From Clostridia bacterium (lineage in GTDB: Bacteria; Bacillota; Clostridia; UMGS1810), in assembly GCA_016293435.1 (NCBI GenBank), contig JAEDEG010000014.1, positions 1 through 38,757 of the forward strand: DNA of 38,757 nucleotides. Direction: 5' to 3'. Each line of letters begins with the position of its first letter. Within the stretch, counting starts at the first letter, position 1. The notes beneath the pieces were generated by a model. That model was not told the origin of the DNA and made no database searches. It saw nothing but the letters and a program-made list of their open reading frames with translations. The position numbers were made by a program, and so were the translations under genes. Below, one piece after another: positions 14,438 through 23,174 of this stretch.

Positions 14438-15751
14438 TCAAGCCTTTCTGCAGCAAACACTCTCCCAATACTCTCTGTGATTTTTAACAGTATCTTCATC
14501 TGTCACAAAATATGCTGCATCTGCACACAGCGCAAACGGCTCTTCGCACCTTGCCCAGACTATGTCCGAAACAGCACAAACCTTGCCGTCACACACGGTT
14601 TCGGCTGCTTGGCATTCACTTGACTGAATAATATCAAATGTAAATTCTTCATTGTCCTCAGTCAGCTTTGCAACCTTTTGGCATAGACTGTCCAAAGCCT
14701 CCTTGGCATCTTTGCCTGAAGCTGTACCGTATATTAACATTACCTTGACCTTGCTAAGAGCCTTTTTGACAAGTGAGTCACCTGCTTTTTCAATCCCTTC
14801 GGCCGTTAGCATTGGCATGGAAACTATTATCTGCTGTGAGGCGGAAGAAATAATTTTTGCCATAAGACTGTCTTTTTCGCTGCCGCGGCATATTTTAAGC
14901 TTTTTTGCCGCGTCGCTGCCGGATTTGCCTGCGGCGGCAAGAGCCGGTATATCTTTGGCAAGCTTGCCGGGAGGTATCAGCCTTGGTGCGGGAGCAATGC
15001 CAATGCCGTTGTCATCCATAAGATGCGCCCAGTCGTCGCGAAAGGCTCCCCTTGCATGATCCCATATTTTGCGCACTATATCTCCCTTGGACATGTCGTA
15101 GAGATAAATCTCGGTAAACAGAGTTTTTGCCGCGTCGGTGGTTTTGGCAGAAACTATGGATGTTATGCGTTTCCCGGCTTTGGAATCTTCAATCTCCTTG
15201 CCTACAGTTTTGCCGGCTTCAACAAGAAATTTGCGGTTTATATATTTTTTTGCATTTTCCACTGTTTTGTCAATGAGTTCATACTTTGGATGCACGCCAC
15301 ATTGCGAATCCTCGCAAATTGAGGCGTACACGGCGGCAAACTTGCGATCTATATAATATTCTATATTCTCTGTGACAGCATCGGCAGGAAGCATTCCGAG
15401 CTCTGCCGCTACTTTTCCTTCGTTAGTCAAACGAAGAATAGGGAGAGCTGTCTTGTCTATAATGTTTTTTTGGCAAAGGGTGTCTATTGCCTGTTCAAAA
15501 AACAGATCATCAAGCCCCATAATAGACGGCAGCATAGAAACATCCACACTGTACGACAGCTTAAGGCTTGCGGCTTTCATAATATATTCTTCAAGGGCGG
15601 TTGCCTTTCGCATTTGGGTAATCTCATAGGTGAGAGTTTGCTTGTATACGGGCAGATGCCAGCTGCTTGTGCAAATTGCTGCAAGGGTGTTTTTTTCTTT
15701 TTCTGCCGCCAGTATGGCAGTTATGTCAGCTTTGTTTGAAATCCCAGACAC
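14438..15751 (-). CDS. protein with degenerate PLD-like C-terminal domain
   Basis: 437 residues. The N-terminal third (about 35-120) looks like tandem winged-helix folds. The middle is a charged helical linker. Residues about 285-425 follow a phospholipase-D-like fold: KIISSASQQIIVSMPML as strand/helix, KVKVMLIYG as the next strand, then the segment where HKD enzymes carry HxK...D...GSxN. Here that segment (about 381-399) aligns as H to Gln, K to Ala, Asp kept, GS to Ser-Asp, N to Val, final Trp kept, so it should be catalytically dead. GTG 15751 is preferred, with GGAGG 8 bp upstream; GTG 15758-15760 sits on that site. It overlaps the helicase 3' end by 26 bp, so the two are surely coexpressed. 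Confidence 0.8.
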   Translation of the reverse strand: MSGISNKADITAILAAEKEKNTLAAICTSSWHLPVYKQTLTYEITQMRKATALEEYIMKAASLKLSYSVDVSMLPSIMGLDDLFFEQAIDTLCQKNIIDKTALPILRLTNEGKVAAELGMLPADAVTENIEYYIDRKFAAVYASICEDSQCGVHPKYELIDKTVENAKKYINRKFLVEAGKTVGKEIEDSKAGKRITSIVSAKTTDAAKTLFTEIYLYDMSKGDIVRKIWDHARGAFRDDWAHLMDDNGIGIAPAPRLIPPGKLAKDIPALAAAGKSGSDAAKKLKICRGSEKDSLMAKIISSASQQIIVSMPMLTAEGIEKAGDSLVKKALSKVKVMLIYGTASGKDAKEALDSLCQKVAKLTEDNEEFTFDIIQSSECQAAETVCDGKVCAVSDIVWARCEEPFALCADAAYFVTDEDTVKNHREYWESVCCRKA

Positions 15752-18700
15752 TTCGCTCACCTCCTGATTTAAATATATTTTGTGTTATGGTTTTGTATAT
15801 GGCGCTTGCCTCGGGGCTGTTGTTGGAATAGCAAAAAAGCTCTGTACATCCTACGATAACAGAGAGCTCCTGAGCTCTCGAAAGAGCAACGTTGACGCGT
15901 CTGGGGTCTTTGGCAAAGCCAATTTCGCCGCGATTGTTGTTTCGCACAAAGCTGCATATTACAATGGGACATTCTATACCCTGAAAGCGGTCAACACTTC
16001 CTATGCGAAGCGAAAGCTTGTCTGCTCTTTCGGCAAATTCGCTGTTTAAAAACTCATTTTCCATAAGGCGCACCTGATTGCTGTAGAAGCTTATTATGCC
16101 GATACGCTTTTTGCCCTCATATCCGTTGGCGGTGAGGTTGTCGTTTATTGTGAGAAGAATATCTTTTATACATTCGCACTCAGCCTTGTTTGAATAGCTG
16201 TGATTCACATTGGAGCGCTGCTCACGATTTTCTTCAAACAGAGGCACATCTACCCAGAGCGAATGTTCATTTTCACCTATTGCCTTGCCATGGCAGAGGT
16301 GAGCACGGGCAGAATCCGGGTCGGGCAGACCGCATCTGAGACCAAAGCCGTTTTCTTCTATGTAGAACTGGTTGATGCTCTCCATTATCTGATTGTGCAT
16401 ACGGTATTGAGTGGAAAGCATGGTTTTTAGCTCGGGGGGTGCCTTTACAAAAAGCTCCTCAAAGAGGCTCAGTTTCATATGCTCTGCGCTCTCGGGAGGA
16501 ATGTTAAGCTTTTTTGCCACTTCTTCATAGGTGTCGGAGCCGAGCATGGGCGGGAGCTGTTTGTGGTCTCCCACGAGAACAATTTTCTTTGCTTTGAGCA
16601 CCGACAAAATCAACTCCGGCGGTGTTGCCTTGCTCACCTCATCAATAATTGCTACATCAAATACGGGATAAAGTGAGGTAAACTCCTTGGAGCCGCTCTG
16701 ACTGCAGGTGATTCCGATTACATTGGCATTGTCTATATAAAGCTGTTTAAACTCATCATAATCCTTTTTGCTGCCTGATGTAAGCCGCCTTATCCAGCCC
16801 TCCTGAAGTGAGGCAATGGCGTAGTCATCATCCTTTGGCTTTTGCCACAGACTTTTGTAGTATTCGCATATGTCGCTTTTGCGGCATACAAGCTCTATCG
16901 CTTCTGCGGTTGCCGAGTATGGCAGAGAGCTGTTGAAGCTGTTTATCTCCTCGCGTGCATCCGCTATCGCCTGCTTGCTTTCAGAAAGTGTTTTTTCTGT
17001 TTCTTCAAGCTGTGTGAGTGATTGCTTTTCCTCCTCCTCCCACAGCTTGGTAAGTCGGTCTGATTCTTGCTGCAGACCCTGTACGTGCTCCGACAGCGGA
17101 TTGGTGCTTATGAGCTCTTTTAGCATATCCTTCTGATGTTCCAGCACAGATGCGGAATCTGATTTGAGCTTGTTACAGCGGATGAGAGCACCGAATATTT
17201 TGTTCATTCTGTCTTTTGATGTGCCAAGCATCCGCCGCAATGCGCCGGGCTTTGCATCTGCAATATGCCTTAATTCGTCTGCCAGTGCCCGCGCTTCTCT
17301 TTGCCATACATCAAAATCAGGTTCGGCACAGATAGCTGTTTTTTCCTCAATAAGGGTATATTCGCTTTTTTTGTCGGCTTTTTGAAGCTCGTCTTTCAGA
17401 GTGCCGGCGGTTTTGTCGATGTCGGCAAGCAGTGAGCGTATTGTATCAATTGCGGTTTTTATCTGATTTCGTTTAAAATCGAGAGCATTTTTGATTTTGT
17501 AGCACTGTGTTATGGAGCTGATAAAGTCGGCAGGTGCTCTGTAGGGGTTGTCAATCAGCTTTTTGAGCGATATTTCATCGGTACTGTTCAAAAAATTGTT
17601 AAGGTTGGTATTGAGCCACAATTTCCTGCTATGCAGTTCTTCTATTTTGTGTTCGAGCACCGACTTTTGTATTCCGCTGTCGTTTCTTTGCTTTATTGAA
17701 TTGTTGTATATTTCGTATTGCTCTGCAATAAACCCAAGCTTTTCTTCGGCATCTGCCGCCTTTTGGAGTGCTGCTTTTACAGTGGCAAGGTGCTTGGTGC
17801 AGTCGTCGGCGGTTTTGCTGAGCCAGGTGGAGATAACGTTGTTTTCGGTAAATAGCTTGCCCTCCTCCTGCACGCTTTGCTCGTTGCCCTTTCTCAGTGC
17901 CCTTATTTTGGGATGATGAATGAGCTTGCTCAGAGCGTTGTCTACAGCGAGGTTGGTTTGGGAGGCAATGAGTGTTTTTTGCCCTCTTATGGCGTTCTGA
18001 TAGCAAATTTCTGCAATTACGGTAGTCTTTCCGGTGCCGGGCGGCCCTTGAATCAGATACAGGTCGTCACTGTTTATAACTCCTTCTACAGCCTTTTTTT
18101 GTTCAGGGTTTAGGTTGGGCTGAAGGAGATCGCCTGTGTGTAGGGTTTCACCGGGGTCACGCGGATATCTTGCCTTTGATGAATCAAAGAGGAACACATC
18201 AAGATAGGGGTTTGCCGCCTGACCTCTTGCAAAAACTCCGAGACCGTAGCGAAGTCGGTTTATTTGCACAATATCGCCCCATTTGCTTATAAACAGCTTT
18301 GCCTTGTGGGGGATTTCTGCCTTTTCGGATATCCACATCTCTCTGAAATCAAAGTCCAAGTCAACCAAAAGCTCGCCCGACTTTGAGTCAAAGCTGCTGA
18401 CTGTGCCGATAATCGGCCCCTTGTGGAGAGGATGACCGTTTTCGTATTCTGTGTGGAGCACAAGCTGTATGTCGGCATTGGTGTGGGCAGAATTTATATT
18501 GCCGCCGCTTAATGCAAAAGCAAGCTGGGTAATGTTGTGGGTTTTGCGATAGCCGCTGTAGTCCAAAAGGAGCTGTGCTTCTTTTGCAATCCTTTCATTG
18601 ATTTTGAGATATTCGTCCCAGTGGGATATGCGTTGGTTTATGTACTTTGTTTCTTCCAAAATATTGGGCAGTTCAAAAATACGGTTCAGAAGCCTTTGCG

Positions 18701-19172
18701 GAAGATTTTGCGCATCCGCAGAGGGATTGTAGTGAAAGGTTACGGTGCTTTTTATAACGCGGTTGCTCAGTGAGCCGACAACACGAGGAACCCTTCGTAT
18801 ACGGGTTATGCAGAACCATTCGGGCATATTGTAGCCGAAAATGGAGAGGGTCATATCGCCCAGCTCGGCAATGATATCCTCATTGTGCTTGTTGCCCGAA
18901 TCCGACGAGAGCACAAAGTTGATGCTGTTGGGGTGCTCTGCAGTGCTCGAATTGGAGATGTATGCCGCAAAAGACAGCTTGCCGCCAAAGATCCAACGCA
19001 CAGCGGCGGGCAGACTTTTGTCGGAGGTTGCGGGAAAAGATGAAATAAATTCGTCAAGTATTTTTTTGTCGGTTTTTACTCTGAGATTCAAAAGATATTC
19101 TTCGTCGTGGTCAGAGCGGTTGTCGGTAGAAAAATCTTCAATTTTGTTGATATTATTAAAATTGTCGGTCAT
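15726..19172 (-). CDS. UPF1/COG1112-like superfamily 1 helicase
   Basis: 1148 residues. Visible helicase motifs in order: Walker A GPPGTGKT (376-383), motif Ia ASQTNLAVDN (403-412), Walker B IIDEVSKATP (842-851), motif III LVGDHKQLPP (866-875), motif IV QYRMH (922-926), motif V VDRFQG (1060-1065), motif VI NVALSRAQ (1094-1101). A coiled-coil insertion of about 300 residues (455-750) separates motifs Ia and II, as in several prokaryotic COG1112 proteins. Residues 1-350 are an N-terminal region of unknown fold. It should be an ATP-driven RNA or DNA helicase/translocase. GGAGGATAT precedes the ATG. It is followed by, and overlaps, the pseudo-PLD gene. Expression seems controlled by a leader terminator. 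Confidence 0.92.
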   Translation of the reverse strand: MTDNFNNINKIEDFSTDNRSDHDEEYLLNLRVKTDKKILDEFISSFPATSDKSLPAAVRWIFGGKLSFAAYISNSSTAEHPNSINFVLSSDSGNKHNEDIIAELGDMTLSIFGYNMPEWFCITRIRRVPRVVGSLSNRVIKSTVTFHYNPSADAQNLPQRLLNRIFELPNILEETKYINQRISHWDEYLKINERIAKEAQLLLDYSGYRKTHNITQLAFALSGGNINSAHTNADIQLVLHTEYENGHPLHKGPIIGTVSSFDSKSGELLVDLDFDFREMWISEKAEIPHKAKLFISKWGDIVQINRLRYGLGVFARGQAANPYLDVFLFDSSKARYPRDPGETLHTGDLLQPNLNPEQKKAVEGVINSDDLYLIQGPPGTGKTTVIAEICYQNAIRGQKTLIASQTNLAVDNALSKLIHHPKIRALRKGNEQSVQEEGKLFTENNVISTWLSKTADDCTKHLATVKAALQKAADAEEKLGFIAEQYEIYNNSIKQRNDSGIQKSVLEHKIEELHSRKLWLNTNLNNFLNSTDEISLKKLIDNPYRAPADFISSITQCYKIKNALDFKRNQIKTAIDTIRSLLADIDKTAGTLKDELQKADKKSEYTLIEEKTAICAEPDFDVWQREARALADELRHIADAKPGALRRMLGTSKDRMNKIFGALIRCNKLKSDSASVLEHQKDMLKELISTNPLSEHVQGLQQESDRLTKLWEEEEKQSLTQLEETEKTLSESKQAIADAREEINSFNSSLPYSATAEAIELVCRKSDICEYYKSLWQKPKDDDYAIASLQEGWIRRLTSGSKKDYDEFKQLYIDNANVIGITCSQSGSKEFTSLYPVFDVAIIDEVSKATPPELILSVLKAKKIVLVGDHKQLPPMLGSDTYEEVAKKLNIPPESAEHMKLSLFEELFVKAPPELKTMLSTQYRMHNQIMESINQFYIEENGFGLRCGLPDPDSARAHLCHGKAIGENEHSLWVDVPLFEENREQRSNVNHSYSNKAECECIKDILLTINDNLTANGYEGKKRIGIISFYSNQVRLMENEFLNSEFAERADKLSLRIGSVDRFQGIECPIVICSFVRNNNRGEIGFAKDPRRVNVALSRAQELSVIVGCTELFCYSNNSPEASAIYKTITQNIFKSGGERSVWDFKQS

Positions 19173-19201
19173 ATATCCTCCAATGAGAGTGATTCTTTGA
19201 T

Positions 19202-19232
19202 AAAAAAAGCCGTTCCGGTCAAGGATACGGCT
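19202..19232 (-). terminator. leader terminator/attenuator of helicase operon
   Basis: Minus strand: AGCCGT (plus TCC/GGA after a bulge) pairs with ACGGCT and runs into seven T (19208-19202). It lies between the promoter at 19252-19280 and the helicase start at 19172, so it would stop transcripts after about 45 nt unless overridden. Confidence 0.7.
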
Positions 19233-19251
19233 GTATTTTGATATATATTAT

Positions 19252-19280
19252 ATTATAGTTGATTTGAGCGCTGTTGTCAA
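19252..19280 (-). promoter_or_regulatory. consensus promoter of helicase operon
   Basis: Minus strand TTGACA (19280-19275), 17 bp, TATAAT (19257-19252): all twelve bases match consensus. Confidence 0.85.
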
Positions 19281-19359
19281 GATTGAAAAGATAAATGTAT
19301 GTGCAATACAGATTATGCAGACTAATTTGATTGGTGTCATGTTGATTTTTACAGACGAG

Positions 19360-19388
19360 TTGACTTTTTGGATGAAATTAAGTATAAT
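19360..19388 (+). promoter_or_regulatory. promoter of malic enzyme gene
   Basis: TTGACT (19360-19365), 17 bp, TATAAT (19383-19388), 38 bp before the ATG at 19426. Confidence 0.85.
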
Positions 19389-19425
19389 AAAATCGACAGA
19401 ATACATTTAAGGAGAAAGACAGAAA

Positions 19426-20601
19426 ATGGACATAAAAGAACTTGCATTAAACGAGCATTACAAATGGCAGGGCAAAATTGAGGTTGTATCGAGAACTCCG
19501 GTCAAAAACAAAGAACAGCTCTCCGTTGCTTACACCCCCGGTGTTGCACAGCCTTGCCTCGAAATAAACAAAGACTACAACAAATCCTTTGAGCTTACAC
19601 GCCGATGGAATACCGTGGCTGTGGTAACCGACGGTACAGCTGTACTGGGGCTCGGTGACATTGGTCCCGAGGCAGGTATGCCTGTTATGGAGGGAAAGTG
19701 TGTGCTCTTCAAGGAATTTGCCGATGTTGACGCATTTCCAATCTGCATACGTTCAAAGGATGTAGACGAGATTGTGCGCACCGTGTATCTTATATCGGGA
19801 GGCTTTGGCGGAATAAACCTTGAGGATATTGCCGCACCCAGATGTTTTGAAATAGAAAGAAAGCTTAAGGAAATATGTGATATCCCGGTGTTTCATGATG
19901 ATCAGCACGGCACGGCAATTGTGGTTGGAGCGGCACTTATCAATGCTCTAAAATGTGCCGGCAAGTCTATAGACAAGGTAAAATGCGTTATAAACGGTGC
20001 CGGAAGTGCGGGTATTGCCATTGCACAGCATCTTATGAAACTCGGTGCAAAAAATATTATAATGGCAGACCGTTTTGGCATAATCTGTGAGGGTATGGCA
20101 GAGCTGAGTCCCGTTCATGCCGAAATGAGCAAAATCACCAACCGTGACAAGCTCATGGGTACGCTTGCCGATGCCATGAAGGGCGCAGATGTGTTTGTGG
20201 GAGTTTCTGCTCCGGGAGTTGTGTCAAAGGATATGATAGCTTCTATGGCAGAAAAATCAATCGTGTTTCCCATGGCAAACCCTGTGCCCGAAATATATCC
20301 CGAAGATGCTGTTGAAGCAGGCGCATACATTGTGGGAACCGGCAGGTCGGATTTTCAAAATCAGATTAACAACGTGCTTGCATTTCCCGGCATATTCAGA
20401 GGCGCACTTGATGTAAGGGCTTCCGATATCAACGATGCAATGAAGCTTGCCACATCGGAGGCCATTGCTTCTTTGGTATCGGACAAAGAGCTGTGCCCCG
20501 AATATATTATCCCCCCCGCCTTTGACGAGAGAATCGGCAAAGCTGTTGCCGCGGCAGTGGCAAAGGCGGCAATTGAGAGTAAAGTTGCGAGAAAAAAATA
20601 G
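19426..20601 (+). CDS. NAD(P)-dependent malic enzyme
   Basis: Malic enzyme oxidatively decarboxylates L-malate to pyruvate and CO2 with NAD(P)+, in the cytoplasm. The 391 residues match the short prokaryotic form without a phosphotransacetylase domain. Motifs: VAYTPGVAQPC (34-44), TDGTAVLGLGDIGPEAGMP (68-86), the metal-binding stretch with HDDQHGTAIV (157-166), and the dinucleotide-binding loop INGAGSAGIA (189-198). AAGGAGA lies upstream of the ATG. It has its own promoter and heads a plus-strand group. The cofactor preference cannot be read from sequence by eye. Confidence 0.95.
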   Translation: MDIKELALNEHYKWQGKIEVVSRTPVKNKEQLSVAYTPGVAQPCLEINKDYNKSFELTRRWNTVAVVTDGTAVLGLGDIGPEAGMPVMEGKCVLFKEFADVDAFPICIRSKDVDEIVRTVYLISGGFGGINLEDIAAPRCFEIERKLKEICDIPVFHDDQHGTAIVVGAALINALKCAGKSIDKVKCVINGAGSAGIAIAQHLMKLGAKNIIMADRFGIICEGMAELSPVHAEMSKITNRDKLMGTLADAMKGADVFVGVSAPGVVSKDMIASMAEKSIVFPMANPVPEIYPEDAVEAGAYIVGTGRSDFQNQINNVLAFPGIFRGALDVRASDINDAMKLATSEAIASLVSDKELCPEYIIPPAFDERIGKAVAAAVAKAAIESKVARKK

Positions 20602-20625
20602 TACAAAAGAGAGGAACATAGCACA

Positions 20626-21471
20626 ATGCTAAATAAAATTAATAAGTTTTTTAATGTGGTTTTGTGGATATTGATTCCCTATGCCGTTGTATCTTTGTCG
20701 TATCGACATCTGGGGCCGAGCTATGCTTTAGGCTTTATGATTCTGGTTTGTATGGCACTGCTTGTGGCCTTTAAGTCTCAGATTTATACAATTATTGGCA
20801 GAAGAAAATATTTTAAAAACCATGATGAGGGCTTCAAATGGCTTCAAAAAGCATACGACACCGGCAAAATGAAAGCTCAGCAGTCACTTGTCTATGCCTA
20901 TCTTCTCATAAGAGACGGTCATATCGGCAAGGCCGAACGCCTCATCACCTCAATAATCCGTCAGAAAAAAGACCAACTCACAAAGCAGAATCTTCTGGCA
21001 GCAGACCTTAACATGGCAATTATACTCTGGAAGAAAAACGATCTTCCGGGTGCAATTGAAAAAATGGAGTATGTGTATTCAACCGGCTATCGCTCAACCG
21101 TTCACTACGGCACTCTCGGAGTGTTCTATATTTTAAAAGACGATCTCGACAGGGCGCTTGAGTTTTGCCTTGAAGCATATGAATACAACAGGAGCGATGC
21201 GAGCATAGCAGACAATCTGGGGCTTGTGTATTTTAAGCGGGGAGATATTGAAAAGGCAGAGCAAATTTATGCCGAGCTTTTTGAGCTTTCTTCTCCCGAA
21301 TTTATAGAAGCTTACTATAACTACGGTCAAGTTTTGGAGGCAAAGGGAGATTATGAGGGTGCTGTTGACTACTATCAGCGTGCTCTCGGATGTCCCGAAA
21401 AATATCTGTCTACCGTAAAGCTTGCTCAGGTTGAAGCGGCACTTTTTGGTGCAGAACATTATTTGAAATAA
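20626..21471 (+). CDS. membrane-anchored TPR protein
   Basis: 281 residues. Two hydrophobic segments (about 10-28 and 33-51) anchor the N-terminus, leaving the rest presumably on the cytoplasmic side. From about residue 65 on, helical repeats follow, with several tetratricopeptide signatures (GFKWLQKAYDTGKMKAQQSL, ASIADNLGLVYFKRGDIEKA, AYYNYGQVLEAKGDYEGAVDYYQRAL). TPR proteins mediate protein-protein contacts; the partner is unknown. GAGAGGAAC precedes the ATG. It is 24 bp after the malic enzyme gene and 18 bp before the LarC-like gene, suggesting one transcript. Confidence 0.88.
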   Translation: MLNKINKFFNVVLWILIPYAVVSLSYRHLGPSYALGFMILVCMALLVAFKSQIYTIIGRRKYFKNHDEGFKWLQKAYDTGKMKAQQSLVYAYLLIRDGHIGKAERLITSIIRQKKDQLTKQNLLAADLNMAIILWKKNDLPGAIEKMEYVYSTGYRSTVHYGTLGVFYILKDDLDRALEFCLEAYEYNRSDASIADNLGLVYFKRGDIEKAEQIYAELFELSSPEFIEAYYNYGQVLEAKGDYEGAVDYYQRALGCPEKYLSTVKLAQVEAALFGAEHYLK

Positions 21472-21489
21472 TAGGAACAGTGAATAAAA

Positions 21490-22230
21490 ATGAAATGCTT
21501 ATGTTTTGATTGTTATGCCGGCTTTGATCCGGTTATGGCGGCGGGAGCGCTGCTTGATATCAGTGGTGATACAGAGTGTGCTCGGCGTATATGCAAAGAT
21601 GGAGGCATTGAGCTTAAAACAGTTTTGCGCGCGGGAATGGAAGCGTCACTTCTGGATATTTCGTCCATGTCCGAAATGGGTTTTGTCTCAAGGAATGAGC
21701 TTATTGCGCGGGCAAATAGCTTCGACACCGGAGATAATGTAAAAAAATCTCTTTGTTCGATGATAAAAAAGCTTGCAGAGGCAATAGCCATAAATCCCGA
21801 AGAGGCTCAGTTTGAACTGTCGGATATTATGCCTCAGCTTGCCGCATCGGCAATAGTTTTTGAACAGGCTGAGGCAATGGGCACAGAGGCGGTTTATTCA
21901 TCGGCGGTTTATTCATCGGGTGAATCGGGGCTGTTTGGAAGTTTTACATCAAACGAAACTCTCTGGCTTTGCAATAAATACAAAATAGACACCCGTCCGT
22001 CACAGGTGAGAGCTGAGCTTTTTCCGCCGGTGGGTGCGGCACTAATGGCACAGCTGGGTGCGGTGATCGGTTCTTATACTTTGCGTATTATAAAGTGTGG
22101 CTATGGTGCAGGAGCAGTGGATTTTGAGGAGGTTCCAAATGTGCTGAGAGCCGTCCTTGGAGAAGACGGAGAAAAGGAAATTATTTCTTTTGAAGCAGAG
22201 CATTTTGCCGCAGATGGGATATTAGCATGA
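21490..22230 (+). CDS. divergent LarC-like protein
   Basis: 246 residues. Start and end echo LarC, the nickel-pincer cofactor cyclometallase: MKCLCFDCYAGFDPVMAAGALLDI matches the LarC opening in spirit (split: MKCLCFDCYAG, then the MAAGALLDI helix), and PPVGAALMAQL, KCGYGAGAVDFEEVPNVLRAVLGE matches the TPTGAA...GYGAGxxD...NVLR part. The usual HFHEVGAVDS element is degraded to QFELSDIMPQLAASA, and the protein is about 150 residues shorter than full LarC. No larA, larB or larE is near, so the biochemical role is open. It overlaps the next gene by 4 bp (ATGA). Confidence 0.8.
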   Translation: MKCLCFDCYAGFDPVMAAGALLDISGDTECARRICKDGGIELKTVLRAGMEASLLDISSMSEMGFVSRNELIARANSFDTGDNVKKSLCSMIKKLAEAIAINPEEAQFELSDIMPQLAASAIVFEQAEAMGTEAVYSSAVYSSGESGLFGSFTSNETLWLCNKYKIDTRPSQVRAELFPPVGAALMAQLGAVIGSYTLRIIKCGYGAGAVDFEEVPNVLRAVLGEDGEKEIISFEAEHFAADGILA

Positions 22231-23168
22231 AAAAGGTTGTAATAAAGAAAAATGATTCGGGACAGAGATTAGACAAGTTTTTGTTCAAATTCTTTGCCTC
22301 CATACCCGCCTCAATGGTGTATAAGGGTATAAGAAAAAAGAGAATAAAGGTAAACGGTAAAAAGAGTGAAAACGGCTATATGCTTCGCGAGGGAGACGTG
22401 CTTGAGCTATATATAAACGATGAGTTTTTTGAAACAAAAAAGCCCTCCGACGATGCATTTAGAGACATCGTGCCTGATGTGCGCGTGGTTTATGAAGACG
22501 AAAATATTCTCCTTGCCGACAAAAGGGCGGGAGTAAGCGTTCATGAGGATGAAACAGAGGGCAAAAACACTTTGATAAACCATATCAAGGCATATCTTTA
22601 TCAAAAGGGTGAATACAACCCCGATGAAGAAAACTCCTTTGCACCGGCCCTCTGCAACCGAATAGACCGCAATACCGCCGGTATTGTCATTGCTGCAAAA
22701 AACGCTGCGGCGCTGCGTATTATAAACGAAAAAATACGTTGCAGAGAAATAGAAAAATACTATCTTTGTCTTGTGAAAGGTCATTTAAAGCAAAAAGAAG
22801 GTACCCTAAAATCCTACATGGTCAAAAATGAAACACAGAACAGAGTCTATGTACATGACCGACCGGTGGAGGGCGGCAAAACAGCGGTCACAAAATACCG
22901 TGTAATCAAAGAAAATGAGCTCACTTCCCTTGTGGAGGCAGAGCTTCTCACCGGCAGAACTCATCAGATAAGAGCTCATTTTGCTTCAATCGGTCATCCT
23001 CTTGCAGGCGACGGAAAATACGGCACAAATGAATTTAACAAAAAAATCGGAATGAAGCATCAGGCACTTTATTCATATAAGCTGAAATTTGCTTTTTCCG
23101 ACGAAAATGAGCTTTCATATCTAAACGGAAAAAGCTTTCAGGTAGAAAATGTGCCCTTTGCCGATTGA
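22227..23168 (+). CDS. RluA-family pseudouridine synthase
   Basis: Converts uridine to pseudouridine in rRNA or tRNA. 313 residues: an S4 RNA-binding domain (about 1-75, RLDKFLFKFFASIPASMVYKGIRKKRIKVNG in two parts) then the RluA catalytic domain. The active-site motif reads NRIDRNTAG (144-152) in place of the usual HRLDxxTSG, keeping catalytic Asp147. GRTHQIRAHFASIGHPLAGDGKYG (split over about 250-273) is typical. Which RNA site it modifies (RluD-, RluC- or RluA-like) is not decidable. Its stop lies 6 bp from the convergent apbE stop. Confidence 0.93.
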   Translation: MKKVVIKKNDSGQRLDKFLFKFFASIPASMVYKGIRKKRIKVNGKKSENGYMLREGDVLELYINDEFFETKKPSDDAFRDIVPDVRVVYEDENILLADKRAGVSVHEDETEGKNTLINHIKAYLYQKGEYNPDEENSFAPALCNRIDRNTAGIVIAAKNAAALRIINEKIRCREIEKYYLCLVKGHLKQKEGTLKSYMVKNETQNRVYVHDRPVEGGKTAVTKYRVIKENELTSLVEAELLTGRTHQIRAHFASIGHPLAGDGKYGTNEFNKKIGMKHQALYSYKLKFAFSDENELSYLNGKSFQVENVPFAD

Positions 23169-23174
23169 TCCGGG

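Noticed and set aside
15769..19200. Several ORFs of 60-120 codons overlapping the helicase gene
   Set aside because: All are shadows of the 1148-codon helicase frame, which has a complete set of SF1 motifs.
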